Shown in pieces: positions 6,402 to 16,197 of a DNA stretch of 64,000 nucleotides. Location of the stretch: the NCBI RefSeq assembly GCF_003996965.1, contig NZ_QWDM01000004.1, positions 380,960 through 444,959 of the forward strand, written 5' to 3'. The notes below the pieces were generated by a model. It was not told the DNA's origin and did no database searches. It saw only the letters and a list, made by a program, of their open reading frames with translations. Positions within the stretch are counted from its first letter, which is position 1. Each line of letters starts with the position of its first letter. This DNA comes from Flavobacterium cupreum (lineage in GTDB: Bacteria > Bacteroidota > Bacteroidia > Flavobacteriales > Flavobacteriaceae). Position numbers and translations under genes: made by a program.

Positions 6402-9269
6402 TTATTTCTTGATGAATTTCATCACTTGTGTTTTATTGTTTTCATCAACAGCTTTAACGAGATACAATCCTGTTGTGAGGTCAGTTACCGAAAACTGAAA
6501 ATCTGCGTTTCCATACGTTACAAAACTTTTTACCAACTGACCCGAAACGGAGTAAATCTGAACTTTTGCCGTACTTACATTTAAGGTAAAATACTCTGAA
6601 ACCGGATTTGGATACAGATTTACCGTATTTCCTTTTTCAAAATCAGCTATCGCCAGACTTGCCTGCTTGTTACCATAAATTCGGTATTCTCCCGCCGGAA
6701 TATTTATTGGAGCTGCGGCATCTGTAACATTAATAGTGGTATTATCCATTAGATTATACCAGGTTCCGGTGTACTGAAAACCTGTTGCGACATTTTGAGC
6801 CGTCAGTCCAAAGTTGGCCAGAATCAGTACATCTTTCAGTTGCGTTGAAGCTAAATTTGCATTGGTGATTTTTATGTTGACACTTAATGAACTTGCATTC
6901 GCTATTGTCGGTGTTCCTAAAAATACCGGCTCAGTCCTTTTTAGCGTAATCATTTTAGCCCAGTCGTTGTAGATTTTATTTCTGTCTGAATTTCCTAACC
7001 AGTTCTCCACCCATTGCGGCTGTGGTTTTGTATCTAATTTACAATCTCCGGAGATTGTTCCTGAGGAATCATTTACCGAACCGTCATTACAGGTAAAAAT
7101 AGAATCATCCCATCCTAATTCTCCAAAATGCCAGATCATTTTCGGACCCGGAATCAGTAAAGAGACTGCTCCAATTGCAGACATTCTGGATAGGGCTGTA
7201 TTTAATGTCTTCACATTATACGTTCCGTTTGAAGCTCCGTATTGTATATTTTTATACATCAGGCGTTCTTCATCATGGCTTTCTGCATAACCCATTAATC
7301 GATTAGCTGTAAAACCACGACTGCCGCTGGTCATTCTTGAAATATTACTTACATATCCCATTGATAATTCATTATAAGGATCTGTCATTTTTCCCCACAT
7401 CATGATTCCTTTACTTGGCGTTTCGGCAATTCTGTAATTGGCCCACTGCTGCTCTTCCGAATCTGAACCTAAATGTTCGAAAATCGTATAATGCGTAGGA
7501 TCCAGACTCCAGGAATAATCGGCATACTTTCTTAAAACATCAATTCTGTCCTGCTGATATTTATTGGTACAGGACTCATCACCCGCTGTACAGGCTTGTG
7601 TAAATCCTTTGGTCAAATCCCAACGGAATCCGTCAATTTTATATTCCTGAATCCATTGTTTGATTACGCGGTCTACATAATTTTGTGTTTTTAGCGATTG
7701 GTGGTTAAAATCTTCCCCAACACTATAACTGTGTTTGGCAACCATATTAAAATATGGATTTTCGGCTGTTGGCGAACCAAAACCATCCCCGTCAGGATCA
7801 TTCATCCACATTCTCACCATCGGGTTTCTTCCGAAGGCATGATTTAAGGCAACATCCAGAATAACAGCAATTCCGTTTTGGTGACACAAATCGATGAGCT
7901 CTTTTAGTTTCTCTGAGGTTCCGTAAAATTTATCCGGCGCCATGTGAAAAGAAGTATTGTACCCCCAGCTTTCATTGCCTTCAAATTCCATTACCGGCAT
8001 TAATTCAATCGCATTTATTTTAAGATTTTTAAAATAATCTATTTTGTCAATCAAGCTCTGATAACTTCTGGCAGCATCGAAATCGCGAACCAAAACTTCA
8101 TACACGACCAATTTATCTTTCTCCGGTTTTGTAAAATTAGTCACCTGCCAATTGTAAGGCGTCTGACCCGTTTTAAGTACCGTAACTTCAAAATTTTGTC
8201 CTGTCGGATAAAGCGGCATATTCGGATAAGAAGCCGATGGAATTCCGGCATCATCATAGGGTGACAACACCAAAGTAGAATAAGGATCAGCCGTTTTTAC
8301 CAGGGAAGGTGAATTAGCAAGCGGTGTTGCATCAACCACCCAGTATTGATAGGTATTGTTTACTCCGGAAACCAAACCTGTAATTTCCAGCCAGAATTTT
8401 CCTGAAGCGGGATCTTTTTTCATGGCGTATGCCGATGAAGGCTGCCAGTTGTTAAAACTTCCTGCAACGTAAACAAAGTCTTTTAATGGCGCATCCAGAA
8501 CCAAAGTCGCTTTGGTAGCATCGGCAGCATTATAGTTAATTCCATCCACTAAACCGGCTGGCATTGCTGCTGAAACCGTATTGGGATTTACAATTACAGA
8601 GAACTTTTTAAGAATAGTTGTTGCTCCCTGAACGATACTTAACTCATAGCTTTGATTGCTCGTGATATTCGTATGAGAAAAAGAATAAGCGGAAGCAGCT
8701 GCATTGGTATTGATTGTCGTTCCGTTTGCTTTCAGGGTATAACTTGCAGCACCATTTGTATTGGTTGCTGAAACAGTAAAATTGGAACCTGAAGCAATAA
8801 TACTGGCGCTATTTTCGGCCGGAGCAGTTAAAGTGGCCTGAAAAGAACCTACTTCAACCAGAATATCCTGAGATTGTTTTCCTCCCGATCCGTCTTTTGC
8901 TTTCACCAGAAATCCCATCCTGCCGATTCCGCTTCGATTAAAATATACCGACGGGACAAACGTTTTTGTGTATGTATCTGTTCCGGCATTATACGTGAAT
9001 TTACTGGCTTCATTAGAAGCGGTCCAGGAACCGTTCGAAGGAGAGTCCATTTGAGCGGCATCGCTTACATTATAGGACCATGACCAAAGGTATAAGGCAT
9101 TGCCGCTAACACCCCAGGTACTTTCATTAATACTGGAACCGTTAATTGTTATGGTAATAGAAGTGGTATCCTCAAAAGGTGACGGATTTATGGCGTACGT
9201 CACTGTTTGCTGTTGTGCAAAAATAGCCGTCGACAGCAAAAGAAAAAATAAGAGTATAGTTTTTTTCAT
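6402..9269 (-). CDS. secreted GH13 alpha-amylase-family enzyme with T9SS sorting domain
   Basis: A 955-aa secreted starch-degrading enzyme. Signal peptide 1-18. Beta-sandwich modules fill about 25-230. A CBM48/E-set-like domain lies at about 240-340 (VYVAGSFNNWQPSS). The GH13 barrel from about 385 carries all four conserved regions: DVALNH 472-477, GFRWD with nucleophile Asp551, acid Glu598 in IFEHLG, and SHD with Asp666. The last 70-80 residues begin around LYPNPVSE and end VMKFIKK, a type A C-terminal sorting domain for type IX secretion, so it is exported to the surface or medium, filling the place of lipoprotein SusG. It is the last gene of the susCDE unit, separated by a hairpin that may lower its expression. 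Confidence 0.92.
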   Translation of the reverse strand: MKKTILLFFLLLSTAIFAQQQTVTYAINPSPFEDTTSITITINGSSINESTWGVSGNALYLWSWSYNVSDAAQMDSPSNGSWTASNEASKFTYNAGTDTYTKTFVPSVYFNRSGIGRMGFLVKAKDGSGGKQSQDILVEVGSFQATLTAPAENSASIIASGSNFTVSATNTNGAASYTLKANGTTINTNAAASAYSFSHTNITSNQSYELSIVQGATTILKKFSVIVNPNTVSAAMPAGLVDGINYNAADATKATLVLDAPLKDFVYVAGSFNNWQPSSAYAMKKDPASGKFWLEITGLVSGVNNTYQYWVVDATPLANSPSLVKTADPYSTLVLSPYDDAGIPSASYPNMPLYPTGQNFEVTVLKTGQTPYNWQVTNFTKPEKDKLVVYEVLVRDFDAARSYQSLIDKIDYFKNLKINAIELMPVMEFEGNESWGYNTSFHMAPDKFYGTSEKLKELIDLCHQNGIAVILDVALNHAFGRNPMVRMWMNDPDGDGFGSPTAENPYFNMVAKHSYSVGEDFNHQSLKTQNYVDRVIKQWIQEYKIDGFRWDLTKGFTQACTAGDESCTNKYQQDRIDVLRKYADYSWSLDPTHYTIFEHLGSDSEEQQWANYRIAETPSKGIMMWGKMTDPYNELSMGYVSNISRMTSGSRGFTANRLMGYAESHDEERLMYKNIQYGASNGTYNVKTLNTALSRMSAIGAVSLLIPGPKMIWHFGELGWDDSIFTCNDGSVNDSSGTISGDCKLDTKPQPQWVENWLGNSDRNKIYNDWAKMITLKRTEPVFLGTPTIANASSLSVNIKITNANLASTQLKDVLILANFGLTAQNVATGFQYTGTWYNLMDNTTINVTDAAAPINIPAGEYRIYGNKQASLAIADFEKGNTVNLYPNPVSEYFTLNVSTAKVQIYSVSGQLVKSFVTYGNADFQFSVTDLTTGLYLVKAVDENNKTQVMKFIKK

Positions 9270-9295
9270 AATGTGGTTGATTGGTTAGTTATATT

Positions 9296-9325
9296 AAAAA
9301 AGGGCTATCCTGAGACAGCCCTTTT
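9296..9325 (-). terminator. terminator/attenuator between susE-like gene and amylase
   Basis: AAAAAGGGCT ... AGCCCTTTT hairpin with TC/GA continuing the stem. It lies between the susE-like stop (9342) and the amylase start (9269). It shares GACAGCCCTTTTAC with the hairpin at 6354-6384. It may partially uncouple the amylase from susCDE. Confidence 0.65.
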
Positions 9326-9341
9326 ACTATTTCAAAAATTA

Positions 9342-10091
9342 TTAGTTTTTCTGAATAGTGTATTCTTTATTAGCGATATCAACGATAACGGTATAATTAC
9401 CAGCTGATGTGATTGGAATATTAGCACCTCCGGCATCTAATTTCTTGTCATTACCATCATCTCCGTAATTAACAGCCCAGCCATCATCTAATCTAAACTT
9501 AATTTCTCCTACTGTTAATGGTCCCACATAAGAATATTTTTTAGTAGCCAAATCATAATTTAAATCCGTGTCCGGATCATTCCATCCGTTAGGAGTTGCA
9601 GAACCAATTAGACCCCAGTTAGCCCAGGCAGCATAAGGTGTTACTTTAATTGTAAATGCATTAGAATACTGAGGAAGACCTGTGGCTCCTACAACAGATT
9701 TAATACGAACATCAACATCATTCGACTGATATGGTGTAAAACCTCCATTAAGTACTGCAGAATTTAATTCTTCAACAGTCAATTCTTTTGAATTCGCTGT
9801 AGTATTACTTACGGTACTTGGATTTGCAAAATTAGTTCCCGCTTTTGCAATTTGAATAGTATAATTTACAACGGTTTGCTGTCCCGTGTAGGTTGCTTTG
9901 TTCCAGGTTACTGTTGTAGCAATATCTTTCGCGGTTTCTTTTGAGAGCACGATACTAAAACCAGTTAACGGTGTTAATAATACAGGAGCTGTTCCTGCAT
10001 CAACAACAGGTCTGTTTTCTACATCATCAGCATTACATGAAACCAGCAATACACCAATAAATGCGATTAAAATTTTATAACTATTTTTCAT
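9342..10091 (-). CDS. SusE-like starch-binding outer-membrane lipoprotein
   Basis: A 249-aa lipoprotein (signal ends LLVSC, Cys19) predicted to sit on the cell surface beside SusCD. The first part (about 35-150) resembles the SusE N-terminal domain: PVLLTPLTGFSIVLS and an Ig-like sandwich. The C-terminal part (about 155-249: WGLIGSATPNGWN, YVGPLTVGEIKFRLDDGW, GNYTVIVDIANKEY) resembles one SusE/SusF-type starch-binding module. Bacteroides SusE and SusF carry two or three such modules, so this is a short version. It follows susD by 20 bases. Binding role inferred from family and locus. Confidence 0.85.
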   Translation of the reverse strand: MKNSYKILIAFIGVLLVSCNADDVENRPVVDAGTAPVLLTPLTGFSIVLSKETAKDIATTVTWNKATYTGQQTVVNYTIQIAKAGTNFANPSTVSNTTANSKELTVEELNSAVLNGGFTPYQSNDVDVRIKSVVGATGLPQYSNAFTIKVTPYAAWANWGLIGSATPNGWNDPDTDLNYDLATKKYSYVGPLTVGEIKFRLDDGWAVNYGDDGNDKKLDAGGANIPITSAGNYTVIVDIANKEYTIQKN

Positions 10092-10111
10092 TTTAATATT
10101 TTAATAAGATG

Positions 10112-11737
10112 TTAGTATTGCGGATTTTGCTTCAACGTTGGATTTGCCTGAATGTTTCTTGCAGGAATTGGCATTAAATCTCTGTAAGACTCAGTAGCAT
10201 TACCATTTACAGAACCACCTTTCCATTGCCAGATTTTAGATCCGCCTGTGAATTTTCCAAAACGAATCAAATCCGTTCTTCTGTGACATTCCCAAAACAA
10301 CTCTCTTCCTCTTTCATCCAAAAGGAAATCAAGGGTTAACTGAGGAATTGTAATAGTTTGTGCACCAGCTCTTGTTCTAATTTGGTTTACATACCCTAAA
10401 GCAGTATTAATGTTTCCTGTTGATGCTCCTCTTACAGTCGCCTCAGCATACATTAAATACGCATCTGTTAGTCTGAACATTGGGAAATCAATATCCGGGA
10501 TATCATTTCTTTGGGCAGCAGTACCATCAGAATTTTTGTTTATGTACTTTGTTACAGCATAACCGTCTGTAAAAGTTCCAACATTATTAATGTCTTTTGA
10601 TTGTCCAGCTGTATAAAATGTACCTCTCTTATCTCCGGTTCCGGTTTCGTCAGGGAAAAGATTTACAAACTCTCTGCGAGTTCTGATCCCCTGCCATCCA
10701 CCATCCATACCTCTTGAAGCAGCATCCATGCTACCTCCGATAGAAGCGTGCATGATAAAACTCATTCCTCCACCAGTTGCTCTGATGGCGTTACCATCTC
10801 CAACAATTGGAAATATAAATTCGTTTTGAGCACCATTTCTGTTATTATCCGCAGAGAATAAGAAACGGTAAGGAACATCTGCAAAAGTGTATCCTGAATT
10901 AATAACTTCACTGCATAATGTTGCAGCCTCATTATTTCTTTCTACCCCTGTATACACTTTAGAATTTAAATAAATCTGTGCCAATAAAAATTTAGCTGCC
11001 GTTTTATCTACTCTACCATATTCATTTTGTTTTGAAGCTACTAAACTATTGTCCAGGTCTTTCAATTCAGATTCAATAAAAGCAAAAACTTCCGCTCTTG
11101 ATTTTTGCACCGGATAAAAGAATCCAACAGGATCATTTTCTGTAGTAATTGGCACGTTTCCGAACAAATCCATTAAATTATAATAAGAGAAAGCTCTTAA
11201 AAAACGTGCTTCAGCTCTAAATTTTGCAATATCCGTTTTCAGGTTGGCATCAACGCCTCTTGCTGCTAATTTATCATCAGTGGTTTGTCTTAAAAACTCA
11301 TTGGCAACACTAATGTGATAAAATGCTCTGGAGAAAGTTCCTTCCAGAAATTCATTTGCCGGAGCCCATGTCTGAGAATTCAGCGTTGGCAAAGTACCAT
11401 CAGCCCAGGCAATAATTGCTTCATCTGTAGAAAATTCCTGTGTTACGAAAAGTAATCTTAAGTAACTGCTAAAATCACCTCCAAGTCCTGCAATATCAGG
11501 GTTTTTTCCTGGCTGAGAAGCATCACCATCACCATCATTACCCCCTACATACAAACCTGCGTACAATTTTGCCAGTACTTGTTTGTAAGATGCCGGATCC
11601 TGAAAAAAGGTCTCAGATAAAAATTCGTCATCATCCTTTGGCGTCACGTTTAAATCGTCCGTACACGAAGTAAGCGTCATACTTAATCCTAAAACGAATA
11701 GGAAAAAATAAGATATATATTTAAATGATATTTTCAT
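10112..11737 (-). CDS. susD: SusD/RagB-family starch-binding lipoprotein
   Basis: SusD-type proteins cap the SusC barrel and hand over oligosaccharides. The 541-aa product begins with a lipoprotein signal (lipobox LTSC) and the SusD-like segment DDLNVTPKDDDEFLSE. It continues with alpha-helical TPR-like regions (FRAEARFLRAFSYYNLMDLFG, KFLLAQIYLNSKVY) and the conserved C-terminal RGRELFWECHRRTDLIRFGKF. An open frame runs 17 codons further upstream, but the ATG at 11737 gives a proper signal peptide. It follows susC by 37 bases and is surely co-transcribed. Starch/maltodextrin is inferred from the locus. Confidence 0.93.
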   Translation of the reverse strand: MKISFKYISYFFLFVLGLSMTLTSCTDDLNVTPKDDDEFLSETFFQDPASYKQVLAKLYAGLYVGGNDGDGDASQPGKNPDIAGLGGDFSSYLRLLFVTQEFSTDEAIIAWADGTLPTLNSQTWAPANEFLEGTFSRAFYHISVANEFLRQTTDDKLAARGVDANLKTDIAKFRAEARFLRAFSYYNLMDLFGNVPITTENDPVGFFYPVQKSRAEVFAFIESELKDLDNSLVASKQNEYGRVDKTAAKFLLAQIYLNSKVYTGVERNNEAATLCSEVINSGYTFADVPYRFLFSADNNRNGAQNEFIFPIVGDGNAIRATGGGMSFIMHASIGGSMDAASRGMDGGWQGIRTRREFVNLFPDETGTGDKRGTFYTAGQSKDINNVGTFTDGYAVTKYINKNSDGTAAQRNDIPDIDFPMFRLTDAYLMYAEATVRGASTGNINTALGYVNQIRTRAGAQTITIPQLTLDFLLDERGRELFWECHRRTDLIRFGKFTGGSKIWQWKGGSVNGNATESYRDLMPIPARNIQANPTLKQNPQY

Positions 11738-11774
11738 TTTGTTTGTTTTTAAATTTTTGATTTTCACGCTACTA

Positions 11775-14750
11775 TTAGAAATTGGCATTTACTCCAAAAA
11801 GGAAAGTTCTCGCTCTTGGGTAAACATTATTATCAATTCCGTTGAATTTTTCAGGATCTAAACCGTCATATTTCGTTAGAATGAAAACATTCTGAACACC
11901 TGCTGTAAATCTTAATGAAGCACTTTTGATGATTGTTTTATCAAAAGTATAGCCAAGTGTAACGTTATCTAATTTGATAAAAGAAGCGTCTTTTACAAAA
12001 TAGTCAGACAAGTAACGTGATGTTCCGTTATCTTCAAAAGTAAATCCGGTATTGTAGTAATCGGAGCTTACGTTAGATAAATCGGTTTGTCTTCTTAATC
12101 CTGCATCGGAATATCCTAAGTTAGAACTTACGTTATCAAAAATTTTGTTTCCTACACTTGCTCTCCAGTTCATTGTAAAATCAAACTTTTTGTAGTTTAA
12201 AGTAGAGAACAAACCAAAAGTATAATCAGGTGCTGTTTTACCAGCTCTGTAACGGTCACCCGCATCAATTTTGCCATCCGCGTTTCTATCCACATAAGCT
12301 CCTGCAATTGGTCTCTTATTGGCATCATATAACTGCTCGTATACAAAGAATGAATTTGGCGCATATCCTACTGAGTTAATCAGGATTTTATTTCCATTTC
12401 CACCAGCAATATTATCTCCGGTTAAATACCCCTGAAAACCCGGAACTGTAATTCCTAATTCAGAAATATTCTGGTCAATGTAAGTTGTATTGAATGCGAC
12501 ATTCCAGGTCAGATCATCGGTTTTAACAATATCAGAAGCAATACTAAACTCAACCCCTTTTGTTCTTACGCTACCAATATTAAAGAAACCTTGATTTCTT
12601 AGGTTGGCACCATCAGGAACAGCAATATCTGCTAATAAATCGGTTGATTTTTTATCGAAATAGTTAATAGATCCTGTAATTCTGTCGTTGAAAAGCCCGT
12701 AATCAATACCTACGTTCATCTCAGCCAATTCTTCCCATTTGATATTTTCGTTATATCCTTCAGGTCTTGCCGTAGAATAAACGGTATTACCAAAAACATA
12801 CTGGGAATTTATGGTTCCTAAAGTTACTCTTCGTAAATAATCGTACTGAGCAGAAATATCCTGCTGACCTGTTGTACCGTAACCAACTCTTAATTTTACA
12901 GTTGAAAAAGTAGCATTATCTTTTAAGAAAGCTTCCTCAGACAGGTTCCATGCAAAAGCACCCCCTGCGAAGTTACCCCATCTGTTATCTTCCGAAAAAC
13001 GGGAAGTTCCGTCTCTTCTGTAATTTAAAGTAAGCAAATATCTGCTGTCATACCCTAAATTCAAACGTCCGAAGAAAGATTGTAAGTTAACATCCGGATC
13101 CGTAGCAACATCCTCATTTGGATTTGGCTGTCTTGTCTCACCAGAAGAATACTTTTCTTTTTGGAACAACTGGTAGTTATAACCTGCAGTCGCATCAATT
13201 TTAATTTTTCCTAAATCTTTAGTATAATTAAAATAAGCATTTAAGTTTTTGTTTTGAAGTGCATCCGTATAGCTTGAATAGTTTCCTAAATTTACGTAAG
13301 CAGGATCACTAAACGCTTTTGGCTGATATCCTAAAGCACTTTGAGTACTTACTTCAGTAAATCCGCTACTGTCAAATCTGTCAATACCTGCTTCAACAAC
13401 AGCTCTTAAATCTTCAAAGAAATGTAGTTTGTAATCTAATCTTACATTACCCCATTTTCTTGTTGAAGTTGCTCTTCTGTTATCCTGGTTTAATCTTGCC
13501 ACAGGATTTCTTGCCGGCAATAATGGTAAATTTCCTGTAGGCTCTAACCATTCGAAATAACCTCCGTAACGGGAACCTGCCTGGTAAACGGACTGCGTTG
13601 GATCAAATCCGATAGCACTTCCGATAACAGCACCTTCGTCCTGAAATTGATTTTTACCAAAAGATAAATTTCCGCTAATGTCGATTTTTAAGTGATTGTC
13701 AAATAAAACCGGATTTAACGATAACGATGTCGTAGTTCTTTCAAAAGAAGTGTTTCTCAGGATTCCTGGATTATCAACATTTCCAACAGATAAACGTACC
13801 GGTAATTTATTGAATAAAGAACCACTTACAGAGATATTGTTGTTTGTTGTTAAGGCAGTATGGAAAATTTCGTCCTGCCAGTTTGTATTGGCAGTACCCA
13901 GTAAAGCTTGCTGAGCCGGAGTACCTTTTGTCTTTACCAGTTCACGGTATTGGTCAGCACTCATTACATCAACTGTATTGGCTACTGTATTTACCCCAAT
14001 CTGAGAACTGAAATTTACTTTTACAGCACCTTTTGATCCTTTTTTAGTGGTAATAACAATTACACCATTTGCAGCTCTTGATCCGTAGATGGCAGCAGCA
14101 GAAGCATCTTTAAGAACCGTAAAGGATTCAATATCATTCGGATCAATTGTAGACAAAATACTTGTAGCTCCACTTGGAACCGCGTTGCTTAAAGGAAGTC
14201 CGTCTAAAACGATTAAAGGCTCATTGGAAGCATTTAAGGAAGATCCTCCACGAATTCTAATATCCGCTTTGGCTCCCGGAGCACCTCCTCCAACAACGTT
14301 TACACCTGAAATACGCCCGCTAATCAAACTTTCCGGAGTTACGTTAATTCCTTTATTAAATTCTTTAGCAGAAATTTGTGATACCGATCCTGTCGCGTCT
14401 TTTTTCTTAACAGTACCATAACCTACTTGTACCACAACTTCTTTAAGCTGATTGGTATCTTCTTCTAAGGAAACACTTAAGGTTTGCTGGCCATTATATG
14501 TTACAGTTGACGTTTTATACCCAATAAACGAAACAATAATTTTGTCTCCGTTTTTTACATTAGATAACTGAAATTTACCGTCAAAATCTGTTGATGTTCC
14601 GCCCGGAGCACCTTGTACATTTACATTTACTCCCGGAATTGGTTGTCCCGTTGCCAGATCGGCAACTGTTCCTTTTAAAGTACTTTGAGCCAGTACTGTA
14701 AACGGTAACAGTAAGAATAAAAATAACAACTTTTTGTAAATTGTTTTCAT
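11775..14750 (-). CDS. susC: SusC-family TonB-dependent outer-membrane transporter
   Basis: A 991-aa outer-membrane importer. Signal peptide MKTIYKKLLFLFLLLPFTVLA, then a carboxypeptidase-regulatory-like domain (about 23-95, GTVADLATGQPIPGVNVNV), TonB box-like EVVVQVGYG, plug domain with IRIRGGSSLNASNEPLIVLDG, and a beta-barrel ending in an aromatic residue (FGVNANF). Together with SusD it imports maltooligosaccharides using TonB/ExbBD energy. First gene of the leftward sus unit, behind a good -33/-7 promoter and divergent from the LacI-type regulator gene. Confidence 0.95.
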   Translation of the reverse strand: MKTIYKKLLFLFLLLPFTVLAQSTLKGTVADLATGQPIPGVNVNVQGAPGGTSTDFDGKFQLSNVKNGDKIIVSFIGYKTSTVTYNGQQTLSVSLEEDTNQLKEVVVQVGYGTVKKKDATGSVSQISAKEFNKGINVTPESLISGRISGVNVVGGGAPGAKADIRIRGGSSLNASNEPLIVLDGLPLSNAVPSGATSILSTIDPNDIESFTVLKDASAAAIYGSRAANGVIVITTKKGSKGAVKVNFSSQIGVNTVANTVDVMSADQYRELVKTKGTPAQQALLGTANTNWQDEIFHTALTTNNNISVSGSLFNKLPVRLSVGNVDNPGILRNTSFERTTTSLSLNPVLFDNHLKIDISGNLSFGKNQFQDEGAVIGSAIGFDPTQSVYQAGSRYGGYFEWLEPTGNLPLLPARNPVARLNQDNRRATSTRKWGNVRLDYKLHFFEDLRAVVEAGIDRFDSSGFTEVSTQSALGYQPKAFSDPAYVNLGNYSSYTDALQNKNLNAYFNYTKDLGKIKIDATAGYNYQLFQKEKYSSGETRQPNPNEDVATDPDVNLQSFFGRLNLGYDSRYLLTLNYRRDGTSRFSEDNRWGNFAGGAFAWNLSEEAFLKDNATFSTVKLRVGYGTTGQQDISAQYDYLRRVTLGTINSQYVFGNTVYSTARPEGYNENIKWEELAEMNVGIDYGLFNDRITGSINYFDKKSTDLLADIAVPDGANLRNQGFFNIGSVRTKGVEFSIASDIVKTDDLTWNVAFNTTYIDQNISELGITVPGFQGYLTGDNIAGGNGNKILINSVGYAPNSFFVYEQLYDANKRPIAGAYVDRNADGKIDAGDRYRAGKTAPDYTFGLFSTLNYKKFDFTMNWRASVGNKIFDNVSSNLGYSDAGLRRQTDLSNVSSDYYNTGFTFEDNGTSRYLSDYFVKDASFIKLDNVTLGYTFDKTIIKSASLRFTAGVQNVFILTKYDGLDPEKFNGIDNNVYPRARTFLFGVNANF

Positions 14751-14815
14751 ACTTTTTGTTTAAATTAGTTTGAGTTTTTGATTGTTAGTTTAGTTTTTAA
14801 TTTTACTTCGAATTT

Positions 14816-14844
14816 CAAAATTAGGAATTTATTAACATGCTCAA
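14816..14844 (-). promoter_or_regulatory. promoter of susC operon
   Basis: On the complementary strand TTG (14842-14844), an 18-base spacer and TAATTTTG (14816-14823) match the -33/-7 promoter. Predicted start near 14809 leaves a leader of about 60 bases. The 235-base intergenic region (14751-14985) also serves the divergent regulator gene; I find no clear promoter for that one. Confidence 0.65.
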
Positions 14845-14985
14845 CGACTTACAATTTTAATAGGGTTACGAAAACGTGATAGTGTTGAAAACTTTCTATT
14901 TTTTGTAATCTTTTAAGTCAAAAATTATCAATTATAAAAATATTGGATACCTTTATTAACAATTAGATTTTTTTCAAATTAGTAT

Positions 14986-16017
14986 ATGAAACGTAAAATA
15001 ACTTTAAAACAGATTGCAAAGGAACTTGACGTATCGATTTCAACTGTCTCAAAATCATTGAGAAACAGTCTTGAAATCGGCGAAGAAACGCGCGAAAAAG
15101 TGCAGGCTTTTGCAAAGTTTTACAACTACAAGCCGAACAACATCGCCCTTAGTTTAAAAAATCGAAAAACCAAAAGTATTGGTATTATCATTCCGGAAAT
15201 TGTACATTATTTTTTCTCGACTGTAATCAACGGAATCGAGCAGGTGGCCAACGAAAACGGATATAGTGTTGTGATTTGTTTATCGGATGATTCTTTCGAC
15301 AAAGAAGTCTTAAATATGGAAATGCTGGCCAACGGAAGTATCGATGGTTTTATCATGTCCCTTTCTAAAGAAACGCAGTATAAAGGTGATTTTCACCACA
15401 TTACCGAAGTCATCAATCAGGGAATGCCGGTGGTCATGTTCGATCGTGTGACCAACGATATTTTATGCGACAAGGTGATCATCGACGATAAAGCTGCGGC
15501 CTATGAAGCTGTTCAGAGTCTCATTGACAATGGCCGAAAAAAAATCGCTCTTGTCACCACTGTTGATTATGTAAGTGTCGGGAAATTACGTACTGACGGT
15601 TACGAAAAAGCTTTATTAGACAACGGATTGCCTTTTAACGAAGATTTAATCATAAAAATTGAAGATGTCGATACCTGCGAAATCACCATCAGCCAGCTTT
15701 TACACGACAGAGCATTTGATGCCGTTTTTGCTGTAAATGAGCTTTTTGCCGTTACTATTATTAAAACAGCCAGTAAAATGGGCCTTAAAGTTCCCGAAGA
15801 CCTGGCCGTAATTGCTTTTACGGACGGAATTATCTCTAAATACTCTACACCAAGCATTACCACTGTAAGCCAGAGCGGTGAAAAAATGGGAAACAAAGCC
15901 GCTAAAATGCTGATCGAAAGACTCGAAGCCGAACATGATGACGACGAAGAAGAAAACGAAAATTACACCACCGAAGTGATCGAAACCCATTTGATAAAAA
16001 GAGAATCTACTGACTAA
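14986..16017 (+). CDS. LacI-family transcriptional regulator of the starch/maltodextrin locus
   Basis: A 343-aa regulator with an N-terminal helix-turn-helix (TLKQIAKELDVSISTVSKSL, residues 6-25), hinge region with KPNNIALSLKNRKTKSIGIIIPE, and a periplasmic-binding-protein-like sensor domain to about 330. The C-terminus is acidic (EHDDDEEENEN near 320-330). It lies between the two arms of the locus, transcribed opposite to susC and ahead of the sugar permease, and is followed by a terminator. Inferred to sense a maltooligosaccharide or its product and bind sites such as the dyad at 16153-16171. Bacteroides uses the unrelated SusR here; a LacI regulator is a flavobacterial alternative. Confidence 0.9.
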   Translation: MKRKITLKQIAKELDVSISTVSKSLRNSLEIGEETREKVQAFAKFYNYKPNNIALSLKNRKTKSIGIIIPEIVHYFFSTVINGIEQVANENGYSVVICLSDDSFDKEVLNMEMLANGSIDGFIMSLSKETQYKGDFHHITEVINQGMPVVMFDRVTNDILCDKVIIDDKAAAYEAVQSLIDNGRKKIALVTTVDYVSVGKLRTDGYEKALLDNGLPFNEDLIIKIEDVDTCEITISQLLHDRAFDAVFAVNELFAVTIIKTASKMGLKVPEDLAVIAFTDGIISKYSTPSITTVSQSGEKMGNKAAKMLIERLEAEHDDDEEENENYTTEVIETHLIKRESTD

Positions 16018-16040
16018 AAATCTTAAAATCAACCTTTTCT

Positions 16041-16070
16041 AAAGCCATAAATAATATTTGTGGCTTTTTT
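16041..16070 (+). terminator. terminator of LacI-type regulator gene
   Basis: AAAGCCA ... TGGCTTT stem continued by AAAT/ATTT, followed by a T-run, 24 bases after the stop codon. Confidence 0.8.
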
Positions 16071-16152
16071 GTTAGGCTGTTTTAAAAAATAATTAATACT
16101 TTTACGCCTGATCAAAGCTTTTACTTTTACTTCGAAAAAATAAGTAAGTTTT

Positions 16153-16171
16153 GATAAGCAAAGCGCTTATC
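16153..16171. promoter_or_regulatory. candidate LacI-family operator upstream of sugar permease
   Basis: GATAAGC AAAGC GCTTATC is a 7-bp perfect inverted repeat with 5-base spacer; nested in it is AAGCGCTT (16161-16168), an even palindrome with central CG as LacI-family operators have. It lies 27 bases before the permease ATG. Operator function is inferred. Confidence 0.5.
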
Positions 16172-16197
16172 GTCTAATTAATTTCTTAATTACGATA

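Noticed and set aside
14089..14421. 110-codon + strand open frame inside susC
   Set aside because: It is antisense to a well-supported SusC plug region and has no start context or family features.
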